Origin: Phytophthora sp. 'mugwort'
Taxonomy: Eukaryota; Oomycota; Peronosporomycetes; Peronosporales; Peronosporaceae
DNA length: 64,000 nucleotides
Reading direction: 5' to 3'
Assembly (NCBI GenBank): GCA_033558025.1
Contig: JAUCEF010000008.1
Span: forward strand, 744,001-808,000
The translations under genes and the position numbers were made by a program. The notes below the pieces were generated by a model. It was not told where the DNA came from. It ran no database searches and was given only the letters and a program-made list of their open reading frames with translations. Positions 29,315 through 40,374 of this stretch are shown here, piece by piece (within the stretch, counting starts at the first letter, position 1; each line of letters begins with the position of its first letter).

Positions 29315-30043
29315 AACCGAATTGACCACGTGATGAAAACACTGTGATTTTCTGTTGAATTTAAGAGGGAGAACGTTAGCATTTAATGGAGTACTGTTTG
29401 GTATTTTCAAATGTTCTTAGTGCCAACAGGCACTCGTAAGTGTAAACGTTCTTTTCTCTAAAGGTTCACGCTTACTGCTACATGTAGTACACTTATCCGT
29501 GGTGTAGCATCTCCTGAATTGTATCTGAAGCACCATACTGCAATTAGAAAGTGAGTTCGTTTAAAAAGAACGCTTTCTCCAGGCCGAGCAGCCTTAAAAA
29601 CTTGACCAAACATGCAACAGAGGTGATGGTACAGTGTAAGCACAGACGCCGGAAGCTTTGAATCAAAACGACTTAATACACAACTTTATAACTAGTTACT
29701 TAGCAACTTCATAATTTGTTGAAGTTGTAGATACTACATCTAGTGTCTGGTATAGTCGCATAATGTACACAATATAGGCGGGGTATAGCAGTACAAGGTT
29801 TCAACCAAGCTCCAGTTACACGGTGCACGCGCAAGAAAACTTTACGTTAAAACTTGGCCTTTTTTTTTAGGTTGTCTCAAATAGGAGCGCAGTTTTAAGG
29901 AGAAGTACAAGTTTGCGTTCACCTTAAAGATATCACCATCACGTAAACATGCAAACATGTAGCGACGTACGTTTACGTTCGCCTTAGTGGAGTCATCTAC
30001 AAGTAAACATGCATCACAACAACTCATTTCAAGGAAGTCAGTG
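29315..30043. other. Intergenic, no gene recognised
   Basis: About 730 bases separating the intact and the broken effector genes. No open frame resembles a protein. It includes AT-rich stretches and, near 29930-30010, short repeats of gtaaacatgca on both sides of an acgttcgcctta motif; their function is unknown. Confidence 0.4.
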
Positions 30044-30589
30044 ATGTTTCGCATTGTACATTCGTAACTCGGGCCTCAATGTTCCTGCAGTCGTGGGCCT
30101 CCTCGTTGTCTTTGTGGTATTGTTTTCTACCAGTGAAGCAATAGACTCTGGTGGTGGCCAATCTGGCAAGATTCAAGCCTTTCGGGCCACTCCTTCTCAC
30201 GAGACTTCTAACATTGATTCCACGAACGGATTCCACAATATCAAGCGGTTTCTGAGGAGTGAACGAGAGTATGGGACCGAATCTTATGGCACGGCTGATG
30301 GGGATGCGGAAGCTGACGAGAGAACGGTAGTGCTTCCAGAGATCAAAACTTTGCTTAACATGGTGACGACACGTATCGGTGAAGTAAAAGGGCAGTACGC
30401 TATATTCAAGACTAAAAGCTTTTGACTAAGTTGGAGAAGATGTTCCGAGATGGAGAAACCCCGCAAACAGTGGCTAACAAGTACGGTAGCACTAAAAAGG
30501 TGAAACTTCAAGAGGCATTTCACAAATACTACACACTGTTGTCCCGTGAGCCTGTGCGAAAGAAAGCGAAACACCACATAATTGGGTGA
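30044..30589 (+). pseudogene. RxLR effector pseudogene
   Basis: A frame open from about 30054 encodes a hydrophobic signal-peptide-like segment (residues about 8-29), a canonical RFLR motif (65-68) and a D/E-rich stretch ending in ADER (87-90) as the EER equivalent, followed by helices. It has no in-frame ATG at its start: the nearest ATG (30044) is in another frame, separated by a one-base shift, and runs into a stop after seven codons. The frame also ends early at 30425. A WY-domain-like helix (KMFRDGETPQTVANKYG) then continues in a second frame to a stop at 30589. Two frame breaks therefore make this a dead effector of the WY type. I describe the breaks only. Confidence 0.75.
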
Positions 30590-30914
30590 TAGTTGGAGCG
30601 TGAAGCGTAGCATCATTCACGGAGGCGGTTATCCCCGTTTGCTTTCAGTTTTTGGATGAACAGAGGCGTCAAGTGAAGACAACGATGGTGCGAGAAGCAT
30701 TCAAACGTTGTTGGCACAGGTGCAACCTGGCCATCGCTATGATGAACAAGCGGCGATAGGATTAAGATCTCAATCTGCGCCATTTCTTCCGTATTTGTTT
30801 CTTGATCTGTCTTTTCTTATCGCTCAAACTCTTTTCACGTCATAAAGCAGGCCACGCAATATATGGCTGCCAAAGCTACAGCCGCAATTGGCTGCCACCA
30901 TTAACTGCTGTAAT

Positions 30915-33023
30915 TCAGGTCCCATGTCGTTCCGAAACTGCTGTCTCTCCTCCACGCTCAGATTCTTCATAGTCTGCCATCATATCCTTGTCAGTGGCAG
31001 CTCCCAGACCAAGCGGATTATTCGCTCCTTTCAGACGTAGCTCCAACTCATATAAAGTACTAGTGACGTGCGATACAGAGGACTCAGTATCCCGACGTCC
31101 ATAGTCTCCCTTTGTAACCCACTGCTCGAGATTATCCACGGCGTTCGCAGTCGAGGCGCTGCCGTTGGACTCAGTTCTCCTGCCTTCATGAAATGATTAA
31201 ACACGTGTGCCAGAACGTAACCCGTGCCATCGAGCGGATGTTCACGGAAAGGCAAGCACGAGCTGATCCAACCCCATCATCTTGAATAGCTCCATTGACG
31301 ACGGAACAGCAGACGGATCCGAGCTGGTGGGAAAGCCAAGAGCTGTATCCAGCGTCGTGTTGATAAATTTCTTGCAGTGAGCAGGATCATAGTCAATAAT
31401 TAAAGCGCCATACACCTGAGTTGGCCATTTCATACAGTAGCCGTAATGCATACAATCGCCATACATCGAGCATCGTCGCGCAAGGTCGTGAAAGTCTTCA
31501 GGCAAAAAATAGTCCAGAACATTAGACAACGAGATCGTGTACGGATGCATCAAAGCAATGCGTCTCAGGAGCTCCTGGTTCCCAGGGTCGTCATCATCAC
31601 GAACCGCCTTGATCACACCATACATCACGTCGATTGTCAACTTGTGGCATAACATTAACTCACGAAGACGCTGGAGATTCTCAAGAGTATGGATGACAAA
31701 CAGATTGACCACCGACAGTCGCCCCAATAATTGTTTCTTTTGTCTCTCCGCGTAGATTTCTATCAACGTCATAAAATCAACCGTATTAAACGCGACGTCT
31801 TCTTCGAGTGGTGGGGCACCCGACGGCACGTTCCATATCGTCACACTGCCAACTAGTGGTGTTGCTTTTGCCACATCTTGCTTGCTTTTTTTCTTTTTCC
31901 GTCTTTGTTTCTTTGGCCCCGAGTTTTGTACTATTTTTTTTGTAAAACACAAGCCAGCGTGTTCTTTTTCCAAAAGGTTTAAACCATGCGAAGATGCTCA
32001 AATTTCGCCAGTCAGCATATGCTGAACCAAATCGAGTCTATCAATCTTGCGACGAAAGCAGGCTGGTGCTCCAAGTGCCTTCTCATTATACCTCTCCATG
32101 TTGGAAAAGAACTCCGATCGCGCTTTCGCTGCAGATATCGTCTCTGTTGAAGCCCAGTGCTTCAAGTAAGAAACCACTTTAGGATTTTCTTATCTCCCAT
32201 GCAGCGAGTCCAACACGGTGATCAAACGCTTCCGAAAGTCAGCCAGAGTGGTGTCGCTCCATGTCGATGAAAGCCATACCTCCATCACGCTCGAGATGGA
32301 AATATCGGATGAGCCAAGCATTTGTGCCACAATTTTGCCATTGGCAACCGCAAACTCGCTCATCTCAATCCCTACAAATGTCAGAGGCCCAACACTGCTT
32401 GACGACGTCTCTTAAAAATCTTTGCCGACAGCAAATTACTGAAGTCATTAAAGCCAATAGCAACGTGAGTCGTTCCAAACACAACAATTGGCTGACCCTT
32501 TGGGAACCGACTGGCAAGGGCGTGCTGCCTCTCAAATTGCGGGAGATCCGGATCCACAAACCCATAAGCTCCAATCTCTACCAAATCTCCCGTCACATAT
32601 CCTCTAACAGCAAAGAAGACGACGCAATTGCGAAGAATGCGTCGTCAATAGCCACCCACCCACAGAGATATCTTCCTTTATGGATGGTGCCCACCACTTA
32701 TTCCCCTACCAATCATTGGCTTTAACGACGTCAACGACCTCATGTCGAGATTAGGCTTGGCATTTGTATTCGAGAAACTGATCTGCACTCCGTCCGGCTT
32801 GATCTGTCCAACATCGGCAAAGGCACCTCTGGGTCTCACGAATCGGGCCCACGCCTCCTTGGACCGTTTGACGAGCCCCACACGCGTGCGACTCTGCTGG
32901 GCCCGGTCCTGGTACTCGCCCACTTGGTCCATAGCGCTTTTGCATCAACTCGGCCTGTGCGTCTTCGGAGAGAAACGCCAGGAACTCCATCATCTTGGAC
33001 GGGTCGAAACCCGTAGGCAACAA
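30915..33023 (-). pseudogene. Host-type gene, broken (possible DUF4470-like family)
   Basis: Minus-strand segments from 33023 to 30915 appear to be one gene cut by at least four frame breaks. The N-terminal pieces (32751-33023 and 32678-32932) read SKMMEFLAFLSEDAQAELMQ, then an Arg/Lys-rich helix. The middle (32365-32596) includes FVDPDLPQFERQHALASRFP. The longest piece, 31973-31242 (243 residues), holds VGSVTIWNVPSGAPPLEED, TLENLQRLRELMLCHKL, SLSNVLDYFLPEDFHDLA and GDCMHYGYCMKWPTQVYG. The tail at 31139-30915 is polar. The SN.LDY and H.G..M.W motifs recall oomycete and fungal proteins annotated with a DUF4470/MYND-associated domain. That assignment is from memory of motif style and is weak. 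Function unknown. Confidence 0.5.
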
Positions 33024-33322
33024 GAAGGATATACTTGTCTACCTTCCATGACGCAAAAGCCAGAATGAGGAGGATTGATACCTCTTGTTAAGTGGAGCGT
33101 TTGAATTGGCTGATATGATGTGGCTACACAGGCCATAGTTTGATGTCAGAATGCAGAAATGTTACATTGGACCCACGCCCTGTTTTCTCGGCGGCGTCAG
33201 CCCGGGTGATTAGCCTGCACTATATTCCGCGACACACCCTTTATTGGGCCGCTCCGGAAAACTCTTTTTTGGTCGCACAAAAAAGTGTGCATAAATGGTG
33301 TCAGTTTTAGTCTGACCAATCG

Positions 33323-34560
33323 TTGGGCACTGAAAACATGATCACAATTTGTGTTACGCATAGCTCTCTGATCTCTCGCTCACTGGCCGAGAAAGCCAAG
33401 AGGATTACCATGCTAATCCCGCTTTTGCTAGTCCTGTTACAAGACCAAGCTCATGGTCGTCGCAAGGAGGGTATCCGGAGCAGACTGTCCCGACGCCTGC
33501 GCCGCCTTCGTGACCGCCGCGTTGGCCGCATCGCCCTTCACGCCCCGAGCACCTCTGATTTTGCTGTGCAGTTCGGATCAAGCTTAGACTCGGCGCTTAT
33601 CACACTCACAGGCCTAGATCATAGACATTCCGATACGTTCTGAGGGTCTGCGAGAAGATATACAACGACTACACGCCGTACAGTAAGAGTGGACATGCTA
33701 TTAAGCTTCGAAAGGAGGACGAGCGCGGGCGACCGCGCTCACTCGATGCTACTCAGAGCCTAGTGCTTACTTTAGCATGGACAAGAACAAGAGGGGCTAC
33801 ATTTGCGTTGTTCATGATTTTTGGTGTTACCAGCAGCGTTGGAACGCTCTTTCTTCGATTCGGGCGCAGAATCCTACTTATAGTCTTAGGCAATGATGCC
33901 AATGCTGCTGTGAAACTTTTTCCCCAAGCACAAGCAGAACGCTACGAGCAAGCTTTCTTACGAAAGCATTCTGTTCTCAAGGATGTGTACGCGGTGATGG
34001 ATGGGTTGAAGCTGTATCTTCAACAGAGTGGGGACTGTGTGATGCAAAACATGCTTTTTAACGGATGGAATCATGACCACTTCGTTGGCAACGTCATGGT
34101 GTTTGTTTTCAATGGAACGATCGTTGCCTGCGGTTTGAACGCTCCGGGGTCAATGCATGATTCATAAATTGCTGAGACGGCTAAGATCTACTCAAAACTA
34201 CAGAGTGTATGCGACAGAAGCGGGGCCAAGTGCGTGGTTGATTCTGCATTTAAAGCAGGCGATTATCCATGTTTTGGTGAAATGAAATCAAGACTACCTT
34301 GGTGTGTCCGCAGCTGCCGCGGATATCATTCATTTTCGTCAGGCCACGCCGGCACACCAGTCTGCTGAATGGGGAATGCGAGCTTTTCAAAGCTCGTTTC
34401 CACGTTGAAGCCGATTTGTATATGAAGAGAGAGGAGAAAGAAGCTTGATTCTTAAGTCCTGCATATTAGTCTTCAATCTTCGCGCTAGGTTTGTTGGAAT
34501 TAACCAAATCCTTTCTGTCTACATGCCGGAGCTCAGACGCAGTGTACGGGAACTCCTTTA
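33323..34560 (+). pseudogene. PIF/Harbinger (DDE_Tnp_4-like) transposase B
   Basis: An N-terminal basic piece (33323-33643) ends in SDFAVQFGSSLDSALITLTGL. A frame change near 33630 leads to YNDYTPYSKSG and the RGRPRSLD linker, then 33763-34167 with LAWTRTRGATFALFMIFG, MDGLKLYLQQSGD, NGWNHDHFVGNVMVF and APGSMHDS. After a stop (34165) it continues with KCVVDSAFKAGDYP. A further frame change gives SAEWGMRAFQSSFPR and a tail to about 34560. MDG, DSAF and AEWGM are the presumed catalytic blocks of this family. The breaks include the stop right after HDS and at least two frameshifts. The partner Myb-like gene converges on it from 35512. Confidence 0.8.
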
Positions 34561-34568
34561 GCAATAAA

Positions 34569-35512
34569 CTACTTCTCTTTAACTCTTCCTCTGTTCGCTG
34601 TCTCTTTCACCTTGCCGGTCACAACCATCCCTAACATTTCGAGGAAGCGCAGGCTCTGCTCACGATACTGAGCGCGCTCAAGACGATCCTGCCCTCGGCC
34701 CTGTCGACGCTCTTCGCGCTCGCGTACACGATCTTCCTGTTCGCATTTGTATCGTCGCATTTCATCAGCGCATTTCATCAGCCCGGTCTTCTTCGCGGCG
34801 ACGACGTTCTTCATCCCGACGCTGATGCTCTTCTTCTCGCAATAAGCGAGCTTACGCTCGATCCAACTTGTGTTGTTCCTGCTCGTGCAAAATAGCTGCC
34901 TGTGTGATTGCCAATATATCTCCATCCCCTTTACGAGTTGCACGGATGCGTGGAGCAACCAGCGGGCGGGGAGCTAACGGCTGGCCTTTACCTTCAACGG
35001 TCGCTTCTTCATCGCTATTAAAGAGGGTTGCAGCCTCCTCCGGGATATCATCACCTTGTGCTTCATCAGCATGATCGGTGATTTCTTCCGCTATTCGAAT
35101 TGCTCGCTCGATGGTTGGTGGGATATGAGGATTGCCTGTATCCATATTGGTTTTGTACATCCGCGAGAACTTTTTGCGGAGGTTCTCGAGTGTGCGCTCG
35201 ACACCAGGCCAAGCCTCATTGTGAAGCCGGCGACTGTCTCCCACTCGTCCCGAGCGATAGGCTTCAACTTTTCGAGCAATCTAGCAGCACTTTAAGCTCA
35301 TGGACCGCGAATCCGGTGCCTCTAATTGCATAGGATGGAGCACGTTTCCGCTTCTTCATTGGTACACTCTTGGCGCCGCCCCCTTCAGTATTTGGCAAAG
35401 CATCCGTGCCCGAACCCGTAGCCTGGAAGGCGGTCGCGACACCGACCTCATCGTACACCAGGTCGATGCCTTCTATGTCTCCGTCCTGCAAAGTGCTGAA
35501 GTCCTCCATCAC
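34569..35512 (-). pseudogene. Myb/SANT-like accessory gene of Harbinger element B
   Basis: From 35512 on the minus strand a first frame ends with KKRKRAPSYAIRGTGFAVHELKVLL. The SANT-like helices follow in two other frames (LLEKLKPIARDEWETVA, then HNEAWPGVERTLENLRKKFSRMYKT). Next come NPHIPPTIERAIRIAEEI and an acidic linker (35244-34852). The C-terminal part (34958-34569) is a charged coiled coil with many RE/ER repeats, ending LRFLEMLGMVV. It has the same organisation as the copy at 12.0-13.2 kb: SANT domain, acidic linker, coiled coil, and convergent orientation to the transposase. There are three frame breaks. The segment 35513-36050 beyond it has no recognisable gene. Confidence 0.7.
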
Positions 35513-36050
35513 CTGGACGCGGCGAGCTAGAGCGGCTTCAGTTCAAGCGAGGAGAGAGCCGTCAGAGTCGCTAGATGTCATGCCACCCGCACCGTCCACT
35601 GCTGCTGATGGACGGGTCTCCAGGTCTTGTGCTTCATCTCTTTGGTCGTCGAGCTCGCTGGGATCTGCCACCACCTCCTCACACCTGGTTCGATTGCGAG
35701 ACGGACGAAGACGTGCGTGCCGCGAGTCGTTCTCGGAGGCTTGCGTAGTGGCGGCATTTGCTTATAAGTTGGAACCGCGTAGCTGCTCGACTACCAGACC
35801 TGGAGACTCTTGCTGTGTGAAGCGCCTGTCGTTGATTTGGTCTCTCCGTTGCGCAGGGAGAGGGACCTCGCAACGCGAGACCTCTAGCGTCTACTTTTGC
35901 AGCTGCCACGGGATTGTCTATGTCAGCAAAGTCCGACCAAAAGAGCGAATAGGTTTTCCACAGCAGCCCATTCTCACCCCAACGGGGGTCGGAATTGGAA
36001 AAATATATTCCGAAATGGGCAAGGATTACTGGAGGCAGCCACACTTCGCG

Positions 36051-37050
36051 ATGGAGCCTTTGGAAGTTGAGTCGGTGGTTGTGCTTCTGGAGGCGGTCCG
36101 CGATGCTGCTGCTGCATCTGTGGCATCAGTGAGATTGCGGGAGGATGTCCAGAATCATCGGACCATGTCTCGTCTCGCCTTCGACAAGTTGCAGAAATCG
36201 CCTCGTTTTGACGGTTGATTTCGTACCAATTTGTGTTGTTCTCGACACAACTTTTTCAGTATTTTCCGCCTCTCTAGGTCGTTTGTTATTGAAGACCTTG
36301 TCAACGGGACTGAGCACTTTTTCGAAAAGAAGATGGGTCTTGCGCTTTACTACCTCTCTTCCTCGAGCAGCATGCAAGAGGATAATAACGCTATGGGCAT
36401 GTCGAAGTCGTGCGCTGTGTTGACGATCAACGCAATGCTGAGAGTCGTCTGTAGTCGTACTGGCGACTTCATCACGACGAGCACGAGTGGGAGAGCGTCA
36501 TGAAGGGCTTTGCAGATGTTAGAGGATTTACATTCGTGTGTGGTGCGATGGACGGATCTCTTTTCGAGATTGTACGCCTCGCTGAGTGTGAAGGCTGGTA
36601 CTGCAAGGACTTCTACCCATGCATGCCGTTTGTTACGTAAAGCGGCGCTTCATAGACTACGGCATGCGTCCGGGTTCCTACAGCAAGACATGGAGCGTAT
36701 CTAAGCTTGGATCGTATCTAGAAAAGGTGCTTCCAGCGTCGGCCATTTGATAGCAGACGCTTGATACAAGCTCCAGTGCAAAATTATGACACCTTTCATT
36801 CCCCGTGGAGAACACGGACAGCTCTCGCGACGCCAAGAGCGGTTTGACTACATCCTTAGCGCTACAAGAATGGTCATTGAATGCACTTTGGCATGCTGAA
36901 GCGGAGATTCCGGCTAACTCGACGCCAGTTGGAGCAGATGTCCATCAATACTTGTACGGGATGCACCTGATCTTCTACAACATTCTGATAGATCTACAGA
37001 TGGCACAGTGGACTGCAACGAACGAAATGATTAAGATCTCACGGCATTAG
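36051..37050 (+). pseudogene. PIF/Harbinger transposase, second family, decayed
   Basis: It begins at an ATG near 36051 (MEPLEVESVVVLLEAVRDA) and stops at 36216. Other frames continue: 36231-36503 (RHNFFSIFRLSRSF, KKMGLALYYLSS), then a frame with FADVRGFTFVCGAMDGSLFEI and CEGWYCKDFYPC, near 36500-36640. The final part holds TRMVIECTL followed by LKRRFRLTRRQLEQM near 36870-36930. GAMDGSLF carries the first catalytic aspartate, and the EGWYC block is typical of PIF/Harbinger enzymes. There are multiple stops and frame shifts. It is distinct from the two DDE_4-type copies paired with Myb genes. Confidence 0.75.
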
Positions 37051-39398
37051 AATTCGACCTTAGTGTAGACGATAGAGATCAGTTGAGCCCAGCGCTATGG
37101 CCTTGCGTAATTAGTCCTATGGAGGGTTAACACAACAAAGTTCAGCTTCTACGAGACAACGTCCGGATGGGCTCATTGATTGCAGCAGTTTGCAAATTGA
37201 GAGCAGACTCATGGCAGCGAAGGGCCTCCGCAAACTCTGTCGCACCAGTAGTTGCATCCGAAGGCAGAGGTCGGCGCATCATTTCTTTTTTCTCCAATGG
37301 TTTAACGCCATCAACTAAAACACATAGTCAAATACATAGTCCTCGAAACGCAAACAACAAGTATTAACCACATTTTAGACACGTCATTTTTTTTATTCTT
37401 TTTAATTTTTTTTAGAATCATGCGACGCAAACTGCAAGTCGTACTTGCTTCGACGTACTCGTCGTTCGTCTTCTTCGTTTTGCTCTTTCTCGAGCCGCTG
37501 TCATCACAACCCGCTCATTGTGGTCCCTCCTTCACCTAACTCAGGCTCCTGTAGTGACCTAGAACCGCACAACGTTGTGTTGCATACATTCATGTGGAGC
37601 CCAATACGCGAGCATGAGGTCAAGGCAGGGCGGCTCAGGCTGCTTAGGAACGTTGCCAGTAGCTGAGTGATCTTGGCGACAGGTCACCCACTTGTGGCGA
37701 AGCCATTTATTTAATCCGTATATGATATCGAACGTTACTCGTAAGTAAATACGAATGAAGATCAGCACCACCGCACCTTATCTTTGCATTGCGCGACTGA
37801 ATATGGCTTCTTGCCATCTATGCTGACAATAGTAGCGACACGGTTCCACACAGCACCGACCTCCACGTGGTTCCGCTCGCATGCAAACGAGTCCTTATCT
37901 GTGGCATATCTTTAAAGTAAAGAAACGTGTGAGAATCTTAATAGTGTTAGTGTGTGATCGTACAGCTTACCTCGCAGTGAACAGAGCCTTCGTTTTCCGC
38001 CGACCACAGTTCGGGTGCATTTTGCGGGGCGCCTACGCTTGGCTGGGGTACAGGCAGTGGGCTTGACGGTTCCTTCTTCCGGGACGACTGTCTCCACCGT
38101 GATCTGCCATACGAGGCCATCCTCCTGCACGTTCGGTTGTACCCTCGGCTGGACATCGGTGCCCCGACGCGCTGTTGCATCGGCGACGAGATGGTACGAG
38201 CTGCGAGGAGTGCCCCAGCATCCCCTGTGCATCATGAACGGCGAAGGAGCCACGAACTGCATTGAGGGCAACGCAGAAGTCTGTCGGGATGGAAGATCGA
38301 GGGTATTGAAGCCAAGAGTAACTCCTTCGGCCGACAGGACTCCTGTCATAGGAGCTCCTCCGTGGGAACGGTTCGGTGAAAATGAGTGGTGTAGTTCGAG
38401 TAAGGGAATAATTGACCGAGTTTGCGAGGGTATGGGCAGCCGCAATAAAACGCCCAGGCACCGGCACTCTGGGGACTGTCGCTGGGTTTATTGAGAACAC
38501 TTATCCCCACATCCAGACACAGGTGAAGAAACCGGGGCCTTAACGGAAGCAAAATGCTCCGTTTGAGCCAATTTAAAGATTTGATTTCGTGAAAGCCAAT
38601 CAGATCCTCAGATTTCAATGAAGCAGGTATGAAATTGAGGCCGACTAGCGATACATAACTCATTTTTTGCCATAAAATACCCTGTTTTCACCCCTTTTTT
38701 ATCGTGGTTTTTCCGTCTTTGCTGCCGTTCATGTAAAACTATGGATCTGTCAGTCTGTTATGGCGTTTACAATATGGATAAATCACACTTAGTAGTTTTT
38801 TTTTATCAGTTTGATGTCTCCTCCAATGGTTGTCTAATGAATAGGAGATGACATCCAAAGCTAAACTTTACGTTACTCTACAAATGCAATGATTGTACTA
38901 CGATTGCATAAGTGTTGGTCCACGCAGGATGCTCTTCCCGACTGTAGCCTACATAGATATTTGTCCTTAACTGAGTTACGACCGGCTGCGTCTTGTTTGA
39001 CAGTCGTCGAGTTCGGTGGATTCTTCGATAAATGTAGTAGGTACATGCAAAAAGACTACGAGGAAGCTGGCGCTTCATGGTCAATCCAAAGTGTGTTGAG
39101 TTCTAGTGAGTTAAATCCTTTATCCTTCCACTGCCAGGTCCTGTCGCTCGGCCTGGCGGTGGTTTCCTAAATCCTAGTGGTTTTGCCAGCTCGGCATCGC
39201 ATCACTTCGCGATGCCTTGTGAGTGGAAGGAGGCTTGTCGTTACCTCCCACCCTCCCACTGCAATACGTAGGAGACCGAGTGGTCTTGTACACTATATGA
39301 GTAGTGAGAGCTGGCACATTACGCCGGCAATGTTTTTCTTAGCATAATTTAGCATGAGAGTAGGGCTAACCGTTTCTAATGCAATGCAACGAGTTTGA
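37051..39398. other. No recognisable gene
   Basis: About 2.3 kb between the Harbinger relic and the viral remnant. The largest frames (37912-38445 minus, 177 codons; 38015-38494 plus, 159 codons; 38889-39170 plus) overlap one another and show no family signature. If the viral insertion was once longer, its missing replication genes could have lain here, but I see no helicase, polymerase or integrase motif. Confidence 0.4.
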
Positions 39399-39653
39399 CG
39401 ACGCAACCTCTTAACCACCTTAGAACAACAGAAAACACCATCGCTTCAGAAGGTAATTTTAAATGATCTCGTTTCATTAGAAGAGACAGTCGAGGGTCTC
39501 AACGAGACAACCTCTCAATCGCCTAAGAACACAAAGAGCGATTCAAGCATCATAGGCAACCACACTATCTGTCGAGAAGATTATATAAAGCAAAGATAGA
39601 ATTCAGTTGATCCTGAAGGATAAAGTATTATATATTCTCATAGCCCCATAAGA

Positions 39654-39764
39654 ATGTGTAAGTTCATCCTGAAAAACGGAAATGTTTGCAGCAAGGCTCC
39701 ATCGAGATCTTGTTGTCATAAATATTCTATAGTGGCGTCAAATGTTGAAAAGGCGAGAGAATGA
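39654..39764 (+). CDS. Small cysteine/histidine protein of the viral remnant
   Basis: A 36-codon frame beginning MCKFILKNGNVCSKAP and containing CCH further on. The C-x8-9-C...CCH spacing resembles the tiny zinc-binding domains common in eukaryotic DNA viruses. It overlaps the next small gene by four bases (ATGA), typical of dense viral coding. Too short to be sure; support is the motif plus the overlap and the viral neighbourhood. Confidence 0.4.
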   Translation: MCKFILKNGNVCSKAPSRSCCHKYSIVASNVEKARE

Positions 39765-39859
39765 TGCGTAAAAATTATAAAGCCCGACTTTACGATATTT
39801 CATGTCCTTGTGGATACGCCGGCAAACGGTGGAACTATGCCCATCATTTGTCAAACTAA
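39761..39859 (+). CDS. Small putative zinc-finger protein of the viral remnant
   Basis: A 32-codon frame with YDISCPCGYAGKRWNYAHHL, in which C-x-C and two histidines could bind one zinc ion. It starts at the ATG overlapping the stop of the preceding small gene. Viral and phage genomes often carry such CxC...H mini-fingers. Function unknown. Confidence 0.4.
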   Translation: MMRKNYKARLYDISCPCGYAGKRWNYAHHLSN

Positions 39860-40018
39860 GAGATATAAATCGTTGGCATCATCAATGCCTGAGTCTTTAC
39901 ATGGACATTCATGGAGATCGAAAACCGTAGAAGAATTTGACTGGGTACAAACCAACTCGAACTAATCATCGAATTGTTTTTTTGCTTCCCCGTCGCCATA
40001 AGTAAAAAGGTCATTGTT

Positions 40019-40327
40019 TTACATCAGCTCATCAATAGCAGGACACAGCTTCGGCGCCTCGGTGTCGAACTTGGATACACGTAGCCAATTGTAAATACTG
40101 TTCATTAATAGCAAATACTTGCTTTACTGACTTGCCCTTATACTTCCCGAAATTTACTAGGTACGATCCATCATCGGATCCATTTGCGAACTTACTCGCA
40201 GGAATGTAGCAATGTCCTCATCTAAATTGGGTTGATTACGAAGCCAGCGATAGTAGCTATGATCCTTTTCATACACCGTCTGGATAGAGTAGTCTTTGTA
40301 CTTGCCGAACGTAATAGTTGTGTCCAT
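40019..40327 (-). pseudogene. Viral gene with two ExoX-C-like repeats, frame-broken
   Basis: Just downstream of the major capsid gene, on the same strand. From the ATG at 40327 the first 35 codons read ITFGKYKDYSIQTVYEKDHSYYRWL, the pattern (FGKYKG.....V...D..Y..WL) of the small domain found at the C-terminus of exonuclease X-like proteins and as stand-alone viral proteins. The frame stops at 40157. In a shifted frame a second copy follows (VNFGKYKGKSVKQVFAINEQY), and after another shift WLRVSKFD and a stop at 40019. The protein was thus a tandem duplicate of the domain, about 100 residues long, now broken by two frameshifts. Its role is probably nucleic-acid related, but this is inferred. 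Confidence 0.6.
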
Positions 40328-40374
40328 GGTATCTATATAGATACCTACCAGACTTTATCAAAATATTAATTTAT

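Noticed and set aside
35370..36218. 282-codon plus-strand frame
   Set aside because: First part is antisense to the Myb-like gene; only the last 55 codons (from about 36051) are the start of the Harbinger transposase.
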